A stretch of DNA of 64,000 bases from Nematostella vectensis (taxonomy: Eukaryota > Cnidaria > Anthozoa > Actiniaria > Edwardsiidae), in the NCBI RefSeq assembly GCF_932526225.1, contig NC_064041.1, positions 1,066,699 to 1,130,698 on the forward strand. Reading direction: 5' to 3'. The notes below the pieces were generated by a model. That model saw only the letters and a list, made by a program, of their open reading frames with translations. It had not been told where the DNA came from and did no database searches. Positions 10,486-30,504 of the stretch are shown piece after piece (the first letter of the stretch is position 1; each line of letters begins with the position of its first letter). The translations under genes and the position numbers were made by a program.

Positions 10486-11315
10486 TGTTGACAGTGCTGA
10501 ATTATACACACCAAGTCCCAAGGAAATGATTTATAGTTAATAGAACGTAATTTTAAATTCTCTTACTAGAGTAAGACTAAATGGCATTATAGCGTAATAC
10601 TCAACTTAGACAATCCATATTAAAAAGAATCCGTTGCAACATTAAACTTCTCTGTTTGCCTGTAGTCTACTTCCCCTGTATTCTAGTTTGCCTGTAGTTT
10701 AGTTCTTGAAATAAAGATAAATCAAAATGGTAGCATTATGTATGCCTCAATTAATCTTTTGTGACTTTTTCCCCGGCACATTTTGCGGACACGCAAAAAC
10801 GGGGAAACGCAGCATGTGCGTCTCTACCGTGTAAACGGTAAAAACATAAAATATATCTCTTCTCGTGCGTAAACCAAACATTAGCGCGTCTCTTTTCTCA
10901 TGTAAATAAAATATAAAACCTCTCTATGCCCTTATATACGCAGAACTCTATACACATGTTAAAGAACAGCGCACATCTCATTTCCTGGTATCTACAATAT
11001 AGACCATCTCTTTGCCCCTGTGTATATGCAAGAAAACTTAAATAAGGGTGTAGATGGGCTCGTCTGGTAAAACTGAAGCATCTTTTAACATGTGTAATCG
11101 CAGCATAGCACTTTCTACATATTTTTACCAAATGATAACACACCTTTCTGTCCGTGTCTGGACGGATTCGCCTGATAGAACAGTAGGCATCTTTCAGCAT
11201 GTGAAAACGCAGCATAAGACACATGCCCGTGTGTGGCGTTACGTACTTGTTTATACGTGTATACGCAGCATATGAACACATGTGAACACACCTCCCTACC
11301 CGTGTGTGGACTCAC
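10486..11315. other. 3' UTR of dermatopontin and degenerate repeat
   Basis: Downstream of the dermatopontin stop is an AATAAA at 10710-10715, a likely poly(A) signal. From about 10780 to 11310 a decayed repeat recurs with words like catgtgtaaacgcagcat and cgcagcatatgaacac. I looked on the minus strand for an EGF or LDLR-A exon continuing the LRP-like gene and found none. Confidence 0.5.
10710..10715 (+). other. probable poly(A) signal of dermatopontin
   Basis: AATAAA lies 225 bp after the dermatopontin stop codon, on the coding strand, in AT-rich 3' sequence. It is the first consensus signal after the stop that I noticed. Confidence 0.5.
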
Positions 11316-19338
<8,023 letters not shown>

Positions 19339-19416
19339 AATTATCGCCCAGATGTAGGTCTTGTTGTTTGTTAGGCTGAGCGAACGGTTATTCTTCGTGA
19401 TGTTGACGAGACAAGC

Positions 19417-20165
19417 CTGGAAAGAGGTCACGGCCGAGGAAAGCAAACAATGACATTAATCTACATCCTCGTTTCCAGTCCCCTTAGGATTTACACCAAA
19501 TTTACTAGCGTTTATCAGTTTATACAAGAAGGACCAGTTTAAATTATAAATATTTTGAGAAATAAGGATACCCGATTCCCCCCCCCTCCCCCATCAAATA
19601 TATAAATGGTCCAATGTTTTGTCTAATGAAGTCAATTGAAGTTTTTGTGGATTCTGTGTTGTCATCCCTTTTGTCCGGAACACGGTTCGTGAAAGATGCA
19701 GAAACGACTAGCAGCCATTGAACACATAATTTGCCTCATAATGTCACATACTCTATAAGAATATAAAAAATGTATTCAAGTCAGATCCTGTGTATTCTTA
19801 AGAAAGCATCGCTTGTAAACTAATGGTACTCTGACAAATTTTCTTCTTTTGATAAGACTTCAGGAGAGACTCACTGAGATGCAGTATATAAAGCATGTCT
19901 TTGGAGATAACTAAGAAAGAGTTTGTGGATTTTAATTGTCTTTTGTAAAAATCGTAATAATTTTACACTTGAGTGATTAAGGGAAAAGTCCCTAAGTGAT
20001 TGGAATCTTTTTCCGGTAGACTTAAAATAATTCAACTGCACAACTCTTATAGTGCGAGTTGAAAGTTTCCATTTGTCGTTTATACTGCATAACATCAGCC
20101 AGATAACTACCAATCTTTGAGTGGAAAACAAATAGATTGAGTAACACTTTTTTACATTGGAACTA
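19417..20165. other. upstream region of the LRP-like gene, no further exon recognised
   Basis: AT-rich sequence between the LRP-like first exon and the retrotransposon. A 119-codon reverse frame (19871-20230) shows no recognisable domain. The promoter or a 5' UTR exon of the LRP-like gene should lie here or within the retrotransposon region, but I could not identify it. Confidence 0.4.
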
Positions 20166-20173
20166 ACGACATT

Positions 20174-22350
20174 ATGAAAATAATCTTGCACCTTCCGATA
20201 TCCCGTCAACAAACCATTCGCAACACCCATACTTCCGCAATCATACTTAAAATAGCAAAGCGTGATTATTATGACAAAAAACTATCCGAATACAAATCCG
20301 ACGTTAAAAAAACGTGGAGAATTCTTAATGAAGTTATTAATCGTTGTCAAAGTAATTCACGTTTGCCTTCTACATTTAAGGTTGCCGGCCGTGAAGTCAG
20401 CGATCCGATGGAGATTGCAAATGGTTTTTGTGATTATTTCACAAATCTTGGTCCCTCGTTAGCGGAGAAAGTACCATCTTCTGATAAATGTTTCTCTAGT
20501 TTTCCGAACAATAATATTCTTAATTCAATATTTTTTTTCTGATACTGATCACCAAGAAATCATTGAGATCTGCTCAAGCCTTCGCCCTGGCACAGCTGCT
20601 GGGTTTGACAATATCCACATGGATATTATAAAGCCAAATATTGATATCATTTCCAAACCAATAGCTGATATTATCAATTTATCTACTCGGTCTGGTATAG
20701 TCCCAAAGAAGTTAAAAGTGGCACGCGTTTTACCACTGTTTAAGATTGGTGATCAGGCTTTTTATGCAAACTATAGACCTGTGTCCGTCTTACCAGTTTT
20801 TTCGAAATTTTTCGAGAAAGTTGTATATAAACGGTTATATAATTTCATGATTAAATATGATATTAAAAATTACAAATACATTAAAAATTACAAATAACCA
20901 ATATGGTTTTAGAAAGAACCATTCGACAGCTCTTGCACTTCTTCATTTATACGATACTCTATCTAGTGCTATTGATTATAAAAAATATACTCTAGGCGTT
21001 TTTATTGATCTGTCAAAGGCGTTTGACACGGTCAATCATGGCATTTTACTAGCGAAATTGCATAACTATGGAATACGTGGAACTCCTCTCAAATGGTTTG
21101 AAAGTTATCTTTCAGATAGAGAGCAGTTTGTAAATTTTAATGGCGTTTCTTCTTGTCGTAAATTAGTGAAGTGCGGTGTCCCACAAGGCAGCGTGCTCGG
21201 GCCGCTTCTCTTTTTGATTTATATCAATGATATATGTAGCGTTTCAACCGCCTTAGACATACTTTTATTTGCTCATGATACAAGTATATTTTTCTCCCAT
21301 AAAAACTTAGACTCATTATGTCTCACAATCAATAATAAACTTACCAAATTAACAGATTGGTTTTGTGCAAACAAGTTATCTATAAATATAAAAAAAATCA
21401 AACTATATTATCTTTATGCCACGGCAAAAAAGGCAAAACCTTGATATAAAGGTCACCTTAGGTGATCAGAATATAAAGCGAGTCAAAGAAACAGTATTTT
21501 TAGGTGTTATTCTTGACGAACACTTGACATGGTTACCACATATTACCAATGTCGCGCGTAAGGTTTCAAAAGCTGTAGGAATTATGTATAAAGCAAGTTT
21601 TTGCCTTTCAAAGCAATCACTATTGACGTTGTATTATTCTTTGTTATATCCATACTTGCAATACTGTGTTAGTGTTTGGGGATCCACTTATCCATCTAAT
21701 TTAAATAGTATTCTTATGCTCAAAAAACGAGCAATACGTATAATTGTTGGAGCATCCTATGATGCACACACTGATCCGCTATATAGGAATCTAAACATAT
21801 TGAAATTCAGTTATTTATTTTTCTTTCAAATAGGTAAGTTAATGTATCAATTTAAAAATAGGTTACTTCCCCAAACATTTAACAGGATATTTCAGTTGAA
21901 CTCTCAAATTCACGATTATTACACGATAAGCTCTAACTTGTTCCATATTTCAAAGTTTAGAACAAATATACATAAGTATCAGGGACCTAAATATTTCAAT
22001 TCATTGTCTTCTGATATTCAGTCTGCCAAAACGATTAACTCTTTTTGTAATAAGTTAAAGACTTCTCTTATTAACTCTTATTTTTTTTTTCTTTCTCGAT
22101 TTGTGTTTGTGTGTGTGTGTTTTTTATATAAGTATGAAAAAAAAGGAAAGCTCCCCTACCAAATATTTATATGATTAATCTGACTGTCCGAACTATCAAA
22201 TATGTATTTTCTGTTAAGATTTAGGAGGTCCGTCTCGTATAAGCCTTGCGGTTTCTTACGGTCACCTCCTTGTCACACTATTTAAATTATTATAATTATC
22301 TTTATTTAAAAAAATGTAAAAAGTGACAAAACAATAAACTGAAACTGAAA
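20174..22350 (+). pseudogene. CR1/Jockey-type non-LTR retrotransposon, 5'-truncated, frameshifted
   Basis: Successive frames 20174-20542, 20550-20897, 20890-21444 and 21416-22174 read as one reverse transcriptase polyprotein: a pre-RT linker (AKRDYYDKKLSEYK), RT fingers (YRPVSVLPVFSKFFEKVVYKR), QYGFRKNHST, the FIDLSKAFDTVNH motif, GVPQGSVLGPLLFLIYIND, and the thumb/connection ending near YFNSLS. The catalytic FADD is FAHD, so even a repaired copy would lack a metal-binding Asp. Frameshifts fall at a T-run (about 20530), a duplicated attaaaaattacaaat (20860-20895) and an A-run (about 21392). The endonuclease domain is absent. The 3' end is probably near the short aaactgaaactgaaac repeat at about 22335-22352, the kind of tail CR1-like elements have. 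Confidence 0.88.
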
Positions 22351-22734
22351 CACTTTGCACGTTCTCGTGTTCTCGGGTGGTCTGGATGCGCTGCCATTTG
22401 AGCAGACCACACCTAGAAATATATATCGGTATTGTTTTAGGGAGCACATTGGAATGTAGCGCATCAGTTAAAGGGTATATAAACTGAAGGACGCTTATTA
22501 GGCAGTCATCTTAGTTTCGCTTGTCCTCATATAAATTTATATATTTGAAGTTTATTTATTATGGGTTATGTTTTCGTTTTTTTCTTTTTAGATGTGTTCT
22601 CTTCCCCTATGTGGTCCGGTCTAAACAATTTTGTTGGATCAGCTGATACTTGCCGGAAGTAGTATTAGAAGGAGAAGCAACCTCTACAAGTGCTATATAC
22701 TCTACTGCTTTTTGTTGATGGAAAACATGGCGTT

Positions 22735-23545
22735 CCTCTCATCAGCTTCAGCCTATGGCTGCTTTGCATTATAACGTGGCGCTTTATCTTCAGAGGCTGT
22801 TGCTATACGCAAATGCACCTGCCCCTTAAGAAGCAGCACTACATGGCATAGCTTGAGCTCATCAGATAGCTACTTATCCATCGCCTACAGAACATCCCCT
22901 TGTCAAACAAGTTATGGCAGGTGCTAAGCGTATCCTGGCGCGTCCAATGGTGAAAAAGGCGCCAATTACTGTAGCTCAGTTAGAACAGTTAGTTAAAAAT
23001 AAGGCCGGTCCTTTTGCTTCGTTGTACGATTTAAGATCAGCTTCGTTATGTTTGTTAGCTTTTGCCGCGTTTTGAGATGGATGAATAAGCAAATCTCACT
23101 TTGCTAGAAGCACACAATTTCGCTCTCTAAGTTGATCGTTTTTAGCAGATCTAATAGAAGTCTACAAATAATCTTCCCGAAAAGTTAAATCTGACAGCTT
23201 CACAGAAGCCAACTTGTCCAGTGTCTATGATTTCTAGGTATTTAAAAGAAGCAAAGTTGAATTCTGAGTATTTTATGTGTCAAATTTCTAAATGTTTGTC
23301 ATGCTATAAGCCTAGAGCAAGGAAAAAGAAATTGGGTTATACTAGGCTCAAAGAGCGAGCTAGTACTTGAAACGTTTTCAGGCATTATTCCGAATACAAA
23401 AGAAATCGGCACCCAAAGCCTTAAAATTGGCGGTGCAACAGCAGCAGCAGGCGTCGCAAATAGATTATTTCAAAGACATGGCCGATGGAAAAGTACTAGT
23501 GCAAAAGTTGGTTATATTAAGAGTAGTAAGGGGTGTGAGTATAGG
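22735..23545 (+). pseudogene. degenerate tyrosine recombinase (Crypton/DIRS-like)
   Basis: Translation shifts frame several times but keeps clear family phrases. The N-terminal SAM-like part contains VALYLQRLLLYANAPAP, then [20 protein letters not shown] and [20 protein letters not shown] middle LCLLAFAAF precedes heavy decay. The C-terminal part reads GGATAAAGVANRLFQRHGRW followed by KSTSAKVGYIKSSK. HGRW and the final Tyr match the H-R-H-Y core of phage-integrase-fold recombinases that act in Crypton and DIRS elements. Stops at about 23075 and beyond make it non-functional. Element ends were not found. Confidence 0.75.
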
Positions 23546-23597
23546 GGATGGCAGGAATGCGTAGAATGTGGTATATTTGCTAGCTTAAAGGATTTCC

Positions 23598-23710
23598 GGT
23601 GTCAAGTATCGGTATGTGTGGGCTGGGACCTAGGGGAGGAAAGGAATGCATGCGTATCAAGTATCGGTATATGAGATACCCTGGTGCCTAGGGGAGGAAA
23701 GGAATACAGT
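23598..23710. repeat. about 55-bp tandem duplication
   Basis: Two imperfect units contain atcaagtatcggtat and cctaggggaggaaaggaat (starting near 23600 and 23655). A further direct repeat, gttaac.gtg.tgtcat.tc followed by gtaata.ggttggatggt, links 23863 and 24161. No gene recognised between 23550 and 24340. Confidence 0.65.
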
Positions 23711-24364
23711 GGTGGCGCATTTCTTGTTACGCTAAGGGTTCGGTTAAAAGAGCCGCGTTGACGTAGTGCTGTGTGTTTATTGTCCAGGGGGTAGTATAAG
23801 GTCATAGCGGCATCGTTGTATGATGCGTTGACAGGAATAAAAAGGTGCTTTTTTACTAGTTAACGGTGTTGTCATCTCTGTAATACGGTTGGATGGTTTA
23901 GCTAATAAAATAGCCATGCCAAGGGTTGGTGCTCCCAGTTGTTGTCCCAGTGCAGCGGTTGTAGTGGTAATGTACAGGCATTTAATTGTGAGTTTACTGA
24001 GTGGTGGCGGTCTCGGTCTTTGTTTCGGTCTACGTGTACCGGGTGCCTATGTAATTTGGCGGTCCTTTGTAGTATCCCTTCGCGCGTTTCTCCGTGATGG
24101 GCACAGTAAAGAGGCTGAACGGACCGCAGGAGGTCATTGCCAAGAGTAGTGAAACTATGGTTAACTGTGCTGTCATATCTCAGTAATATGGTTGGATGGT
24201 GCATAGGTTATTAGTTTTTTATTCCGTTTAAAAAAAGGGGGGCTGTTTTAGGTTTTATTTCCTGTTCTTTTTACATCAGAGGAGGTACGAGTTATATCCC
24301 ATGATGCACAACGATCTCCCATGACGCTTTGCGAATTTGAAACATATTGCCGTTCGCGGCTGAA

Positions 24365-25405
24365 TGTGCAGATGCGTTCTACATCCGAAAGGGAACGATG
24401 TCCTGTCTCCGGACCATCAGAAGAAACTCTGCGACTGCCTTAATAGATACATCGCTCATCTATATCTTTTGTGTTGGTAAAGCCGAGTTCCCTATGGCTG
24501 TAGCGGGAGTTGAGTGGTTTCAGCTTGTTTTTCACCAAATTCACGTGAGTTTTATCGAGAAAATCAGAGATCGCAGAAACGCGCTGATCCCCGCTACCGC
24601 GAATGTCCCCTCGAGTTTTGAGCAACAAAGAAGCCCTGCCTCGTATAAATTCAGCATCTGATCTTAAGGTAAGGGCGATAACATTGGTCGAATTTGAATG
24701 TGTAGGAGTTTGTAGTTGAGTCAAAATTAAGCTAGAGTAAAGAGTTTTCACACATTTGTTTTGTTTTGTAGTTTAATGACGAAGACGGTCGCTCTTGTGT
24801 TGCGACTATAATTTGGGACTTTGAAATACTGCCTTCCCCATCACCTTCAGTTGTGACTCCTGAAAAATGCACTGAAGACGCCACTGGCCACCTTTTAACG
24901 CCACTGGACCTGACTGATGTGCTACAATGCAATTGCCTCTCGCCTACACCTTCTTGCTTGTGCAGCTTCGACGAAGCACCCCCCGGATCTGGATCTCCTC
25001 TACAGCCCGCTGAAAGCTTGCACAATCTATTAATCGAAGACGACGATCTAGATGATCTCATGTTGTCCTAGAGCAATCCCTCGTCATCGGAGTCCGCCTC
25101 CTTCCCTTCAAACTCTAGCGCAACTCCACAAACTGTCGCTGCGCCTTCGAATGCCATGCTCTTCTCAGAACAGTTTAAAGTGAAAGGATCTATGTGAGAG
25201 GACCGATACCAAAAGGCCCTTGAAATTGCTGCTAAAAAGCGGGCTGAAAAGTGTGACATTGAACTGATAATTGTACCTGAACCGACGAATATTAGTGACA
25301 AGAATGCTATCAGTTTTGCCGTGGTTGACAGCGGATGTGAGAGAGTTATTGGGTATTGTCCTTTGGAAAAACTGCCCAAGCTTACCAGGGCCTTGAGAGA
25401 CGAAA
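24365..25405 (+). pseudogene. HIRAN-like domain gene remnant, two in-frame stops
   Basis: An exon from 24772 (after ttgttttgtag) stays in one frame to a GAAAC|gtaagt donor at about 25405 but contains TAG at 25069 and TGA at 25195. The upstream exon remnant ends SASDLK|gtaagg at about 24668 and joins in phase to FNDEDGRSC. The C-terminal part, ALEIAAKKRAEKCDIELIIV then PEPTNISDKNAISFAV and VIGYCPLEKLPKL, resembles HIRAN domains (EPxNxxDxNAI...IGYxP), which bind DNA ends in several helicases and also occur in cnidarian repeat-associated ORFs. The acidic tail EDDDLDDLMLS precedes the first stop. Either a dead gene copy or a transposon-associated ORF. Confidence 0.5.
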
Positions 25406-26497
25406 CGTAAGTATGTTTACCTGCACTCTTTGACGAGAAAATGGATAATGAGTGAACGAAAGTTTAAATTTGAGGCAATTGTGGTAATAGTCAAAGAGAG
25501 TCCTTGGGAGAGGGCAAACCCTGGAAACCGGTACCATAGTAATTTAGAATAGTATCAATTGCAGAGTATATGACCAGGTGTTTAGCCAGGATTAGGGCAT
25601 ATACACCTATTTCAAAATTGGTTGCACTTAAGAATTGAAGAATCGTAACCCCCACTGCTTCATAGGTTATGCGCCTTTAAACCAGTACACATTGTTAACA
25701 GTGGTTAACAAAAACCTGTGCAATAAAGTTTAATAATCGCAGTAGCATTCAAGCCAGAACAAAAGAACAAATACATTAGAGTGTATTAGTGATATAAGTG
25801 ATACATAAGCTAAAGTGTATTTCACAGGTTTGAGAAAAGCACTCAGATGTTCATTTGAAAAAGCATGCAACCAATTGTTACTAAGTTTCTTTATTGTAAT
25901 TTTTAAGGATATTTTTAAGAATATAATAATATATAATAATTTTTTCTTCTTCTAAACAATAGCTCCTCAATTTAATTTCAAAATGCTCTATTTAGTGAAT
26001 TATGAATAGCACCCATGAATAAAAAATAAATAATAGTAACTATGCATGTTTATCTGGGTATCGTAGAGCCAGATACAAATCGAATATACTTGTGTACACA
26101 TGGGGCAGTATAAAAGGGCCACCTGCACCCTTATTGCCTTCAGTGCTTTTCAGCAGTGAATTTATACAACATACATAAGAGCACAACAAAAATGTTTCAA
26201 TGTGATTTGACCAAGTATCAATCTACACTACTAGTATCAATCTACACTCTGCTTAGGTAATCAAATTCCAATTGCCAAGTACTTCGTGTTTTATATGAAA
26301 TTAACATATTACTTGATATAAATTTTAACTCAGGCCCAAGGAATATAAAAAAAAGAATCCAGATACTAAATGCTCGAAACAATGTATCTGCCAACACTCA
26401 AAGTTAGCCTGGTCAAACTATCAGGCTTGAGACAAAGAAAAATAAATAAAAATCCAAAAACAAATAAATGCCTTTTCCTACCCTATCAATGGCAATT
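25406..26497. other. AT-rich DNA, no gene recognised
   Basis: No open frame of note and no recognisable element. It could be intron of the HIRAN-like remnant. Confidence 0.4.
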
Positions 26498-26776
26498 CTA
26501 ATGCCAGAAAGGAAAAGAAATCACTAGGTGCATCTTGGTTGTGGAAGGTGTGCACATGGCTTGAAGATTCTCTGCCACAAAGATAGAGGAATCCTCTCTG
26601 CTGTTGAGAGAGAGTCTGTGAAGACGTAAGGGGTGTTCCTGAGAATCCTCATCCACATCACTGCTGGCGTCGTCATCATCATCACATGGATGGTTGTTGA
26701 ATGTGGAGAGTGACTGGCCCAAATCTCTAAAACGCTCATTAACCGTCCAATAGTAGAACGGTAAATCAGGGCTCAT
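26498..26776 (-). CDS. hypothetical exon, acidic protein fragment
   Basis: A reverse frame from an ATG reads MSPDLPFYYWTVNERFRDLG and carries an acidic stretch (CDDDDDASSDVDEDSQEH). The frame is open upstream to EFCKR behind an AG at about 26794, so this may be an internal exon rather than a start. No domain recognised. It lies on the same strand as the 27057-27430 fragment and may belong to the same gene. Confidence 0.3.
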   Translation of the reverse strand: MSPDLPFYYWTVNERFRDLGQSLSTFNNHPCDDDDDASSDVDEDSQEHPLRLHRLSLNSREDSSIFVAENLQAMCTPSTTKMHLVISFPFWH

Positions 26777-27056
26777 CCGCTTGCAGAACTCCTTGAAATT
26801 GCAGTGACAATATTAACAGGGGGTCTAGGAATTTTTGAAGGAGGGGAACGTACTGACCAGGAGAGAGAGAGGGGGGGGGGTGGTTGAGGGCTTGCAGTGG
26901 ATACTCGGGGAAGGGGATTTACTTGGACCAGACTCACTGCAAGTTGTGGTGGATATAATTAAAATATAGAAGTTCACCTTGAAAGTTTCTGCCAAGGAAA
27001 CTTAAACTCCTTCAGGATAAAAATGTTGCCAAGGAAACGATGTACAAGTGCAAAGA

Positions 27057-27430
27057 ACCCTTCAACGTAATCCGTTCTTCCAGCTTTCAATACTTTCCCA
27101 GCAGAGGGACTTGAGTGCCTCCATCGGTGAATTTCTTCTCGTACTCCCTCTCTGCCTTCTTCAGTCCCTCGGCTAAGTCAGCATCAAGTGAGGTGAACAC
27201 TTCAGTAATCCTTTTCTCAAGTGTTTCCCTGTTGGCAGGTGCAGGAGTTGCCTGCCTCTTGCGATGAGCATACTCGTTGCGGAGAGCCTGTCCCTCACCA
27301 AGGTCAATGTCTCCATTCCACTCTCCCCGAACCGACTCTTGTAGTGCAGGCTTAACATCACAGGCATAGCTTTTAACCAGAAGCGGCCATTAACGTGAGT
27401 CTTCTTCAGCTCCTTCAAGGCAGGGATCTA
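27057..27430 (-). pseudogene. coding remnant with helical KR/E-rich protein
   Basis: On the reverse strand a frame without a start reads VKPALQESVRGEWNGDIDLG, then a heptad-like EKRITEVFTSLDADLAEGL and KKAEREYEKKFTDGG before a TGA at about 27095. A second frame opens with IPALKELKKTHVNGRFW just after a good acceptor (ccctttag). The switch between frames suggests a one-base indel. I do not recognise the family. Low-complexity chance is possible but the amphipathic composition argues for coding origin. Confidence 0.35.
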
Positions 27431-27849
27431 AAGGGAAAATGCAAAATAAGCACGGAGGAATAGAATGAATGATGCTAGGCTTGATTCATGGCATACATTC
27501 TGTGTATACACCTATCTCAATCAATGTTGAAATAGAATTCGGCAAAGAATAAGGAAAAATAATTTAAAATATTTAAATATATATATGTAGCAATTTATTG
27601 GCACCTCTATGTTAAGGAAATTTTAAAAAGAATTGCATAAACCTGTCCACAGAAAGAAAATTACTCAAATAATCTCCCAATTAATAGAAGAGTCTAGTTT
27701 TCTAGTTTTATCTCCTCTTTTTATATCAATCGAATGTTTGTCATCTCTCAGTAAACTGTGACTGCTGTCCTCTTATGAAAGCATGGAGTATCACAGCTGC
27801 CAAAAATTCAAATATGAATTAATATAGATATAAGGATTATTTTCCCTAG

Positions 27850-28179
27850 TCAATTCCCTAATCTTGACTGTGAGATGAAAATCCCAATGCAACCATATTT
27901 GAAATAGGCATGTTTTATAGCTGTAAAATTTCCACACACCTGGAGTTTAGGATTGTTGCTGAAGTCCGACCTTTCATTTCTTTTCTGCACCCATTCGGTA
28001 TTTAGGGCTGCAACATTCCTTTGGGACGCCAGAAAGCCATATGTAACTATATGTAAATTCCCACTTCCTCCTTTGCCACTGAACCAAGCCCCCCTTAAGC
28101 GAAAAGCTAGATCCGCCCCTAAAGTCAACCAATCCTGCTTGCCCTGGGGAAAAGAGATATCAATGCTTGAAAAAGACAC
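27850..28179 (-). CDS. possible hypothetical frame
   Basis: A 109-codon reverse frame has no recognised domain, and the opposite strand is also open over 27953-28192. No homologous motif or splice pattern decides between them, so it may be chance. Confidence 0.15.
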   Translation of the reverse strand: MSFSSIDISFPQGKQDWLTLGADLAFRLRGAWFSGKGGSGNLHIVTYGFLASQRNVAALNTEWVQKRNERSDFSNNPKLQVCGNFTAIKHAYFKYGCIGIFISQSRLGN

Positions 28180-28199
28180 TGAACAATTTTAATTACGCA

Positions 28200-29300
28200 A
28201 TTTTTTATTAATAATATAAATACAAATAATAATATTGTTTTAGACGGATTAAGTAAGGGTTGAGTATTATGTGAGATCTTACATGTCATGTCACTCCATA
28301 TTTGTTGAAGTCAATCTTTATTACAATAACAGTTATATTAATTGTATTTTCTACTGTATTTGAGTGTTGTACATTGTGTAGTAATTTGGTTTCTAATTTG
28401 GCAATTCAAGAATCAGCTTTAATTCCTTTAAGAATATTGAATACATTTGCTTCTTTGCCTTGAAATGAACTTGACTTTAAAGCGATCTGTCCTTTACGCA
28501 CTCGTAGCAAAATAATTGGTACGCTTCGTCATCGCTATTCCTAGTTTAATGGCTGTCGGGTAAATACTACATCTAGCTCTCCCTGACACAAAGAAGCAAA
28601 GGGTAAGAGTGAAGGTGAGCGACAAAAAGAATCCTTTAAATCTTGGTGGAGGATTTCTTGTCATGGTTAGCTTATTTGTAATGGAATTATATACTCGCAT
28701 TTCTCGTCGCGATTAACCACAGGCTTACCAACCTCACAGTCAGTCTCCAGTCAATATCAGTAACTAGCTCGAATATTTTCACGATTGATCACCTCCTGTA
28801 ATTGTCCTATAATTGTCTTATATCCTAGAATAAAGGTCACAATAAACTCTCATTGCTTTGAGATGTGTATTTATTCAGAATAAGCGGTATTTCTAACGTT
28901 TGAGCAGTTGAGGGTTTACGCGTTACTATATACCTATAAAAAGTAAAGGCAGGCAGGCTTCAGAGACATGCGATCAACTCAAGCGGCCAGAATTGGAGTA
29001 CGAGTAAAATCTCGAAAATCAACCACCACAGTGCGGTAGAATATAAATATCTCCATGTCCCCAGCGATTTTCGGCCTCCCAAACAAACTCTTCCTACCAA
29101 AAAAGGCTAAGTTTTTACACATATCGGCAACCCAGAGACGATAGAGGAATCCGTGGATGCAACATTCGAATTCAATTTGACAGATTGGCTTGAATTAACT
29201 AATCAGCGCGTCGCTTTACCGACAGCATGCATCTGGTGACAATTAGCGTTGCATCCAATATGACCCTTTACTAAAGGTGAAACCTTTTCTATGTGAATTA
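28200..29300. other. no gene recognised
   Basis: AT-rich intergenic sequence. It may include the 5' part of the adjacent piggyBac copy in a form too decayed to read. Confidence 0.4.
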
Positions 29301-29309
29301 CAACTACCA

Positions 29310-30105
29310 TGCATGACAAAATCTTTCAATTAATGAAAGAATAGTCGCGTCAAAGAGGAGATTTTGCATGAAGCAGTTTAAAAAGACAAGCCAACCAGAT
29401 GGGGCTTCAAATTCTAGGTTTTAGCCTGCTCTAAAACAGGTTACACTTACAAATTCAGCATCTTAACAGGCAAAATACTAACTAAGACAACACATTGGCT
29501 TGGTTATGATGTAGTGTTTGAACTTATGGACAGTTTGCTTTCCCAAGGATACCACTTGTTCGTAGATAACTTCTACAGCAGCCTGAAACTATTTTGAAAT
29601 CTCCTCGAAAAGGGTTGCATGGCTACAGGAACTGTAAGGCAGAACAGGAAAGGGTTTCCAGTGAAACTCAATAATGAATTGACAAGCAAGGCTACAAGAG
29701 GAGCAACACGGTGGTTCCGGGAAGGGAAACTGGTTTTGCGTAAACTGGCAGGACACAAAAGTTGTTTGTACGCTTTCAACATGCCATGCAACAACTGGTA
29801 ATTTAACTGCTGATAGGAAAAAAAGTGAATGGCAAATTTGAAAAGGATACTGTTTCCATCCCCCTGTCATAAAGTATTATAATAAAAGTATGGGTGGGGT
29901 CGACTTATCAGACCAACTTCTTCAGTGATATGAAGTACTACGAAGGAAAAGAAAATGGTGTCCACGCCCTGGTCGCCCAAAAAGATCAACCGTGAGAGTG
30001 GACCATTGCCTTGTTTCTCTGTCTGAAGGCAATTTAGGGAAAAGACAAAAGCTACGACGAAAGAAACGACGAAAGTCTGCAACAATCCTCTCTGCCTTCA
30101 GCTAG
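29310..30105 (+). pseudogene. piggyBac transposase pseudogene, copy 1
   Basis: The frame, with stops, reads FCMKQFKKDKPTRWGFKF, VLACSKTGYTYKFSILTGK, GYDVVFELMDSLLSQGYHLF then VDNFYSSLKLF, and GCMATGTVRQNRKGFP. These are the RNase H-like core blocks of PGBD-type transposases, including the second catalytic Asp (FVDNFY). Later YNKSMGGVDLSDQL is recognisable in shifted frame at about 29880-29915, and RVDHCLVSLSEGNLGKR precedes a basic tail. The N-terminus and ends are lost. Confidence 0.85.
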
Positions 30106-30504
30106 ACAGGAACTGTCTCCAAAAGTGGCATACGGCGGAATGCGACAAGTATCAATATTGGTTGAACTGCAATATCTCAGCCGCATTATGACGAAAAGTG
30201 GTCAAATTTTCAGTAAACTGTAATATTACATTGAACATCGTTATTCTGCTTCAAAACCTTTACCAGGAAAAATATTAGAAGATATATGTATGAGTGACCA
30301 CATTTTTAGGGATTGACATGCTACTAATCGCTCGAAGACTCGCTCGTTCGTGTTTAGCCAAAAGCCACTCGTGAATAAAATCCCGTACGTCGCACTTTCT
30401 ATGAAGTAGACTATATTTATGTCTCGGAATTACTAATTTCATAGTGACTATTTGTTTTCTTGAAGTTTTAAGGCTTGTATAGTTGGTAATTCCCCTTTTT
30501 TGTT

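Noticed and set aside
22960-22995. Sequence gtagctcagttagaac suggestive of a tRNA D-arm
   Set aside because: No matching acceptor stem, anticodon arm or T-loop; the bases encode [10 protein letters not shown] of the recombinase relic.
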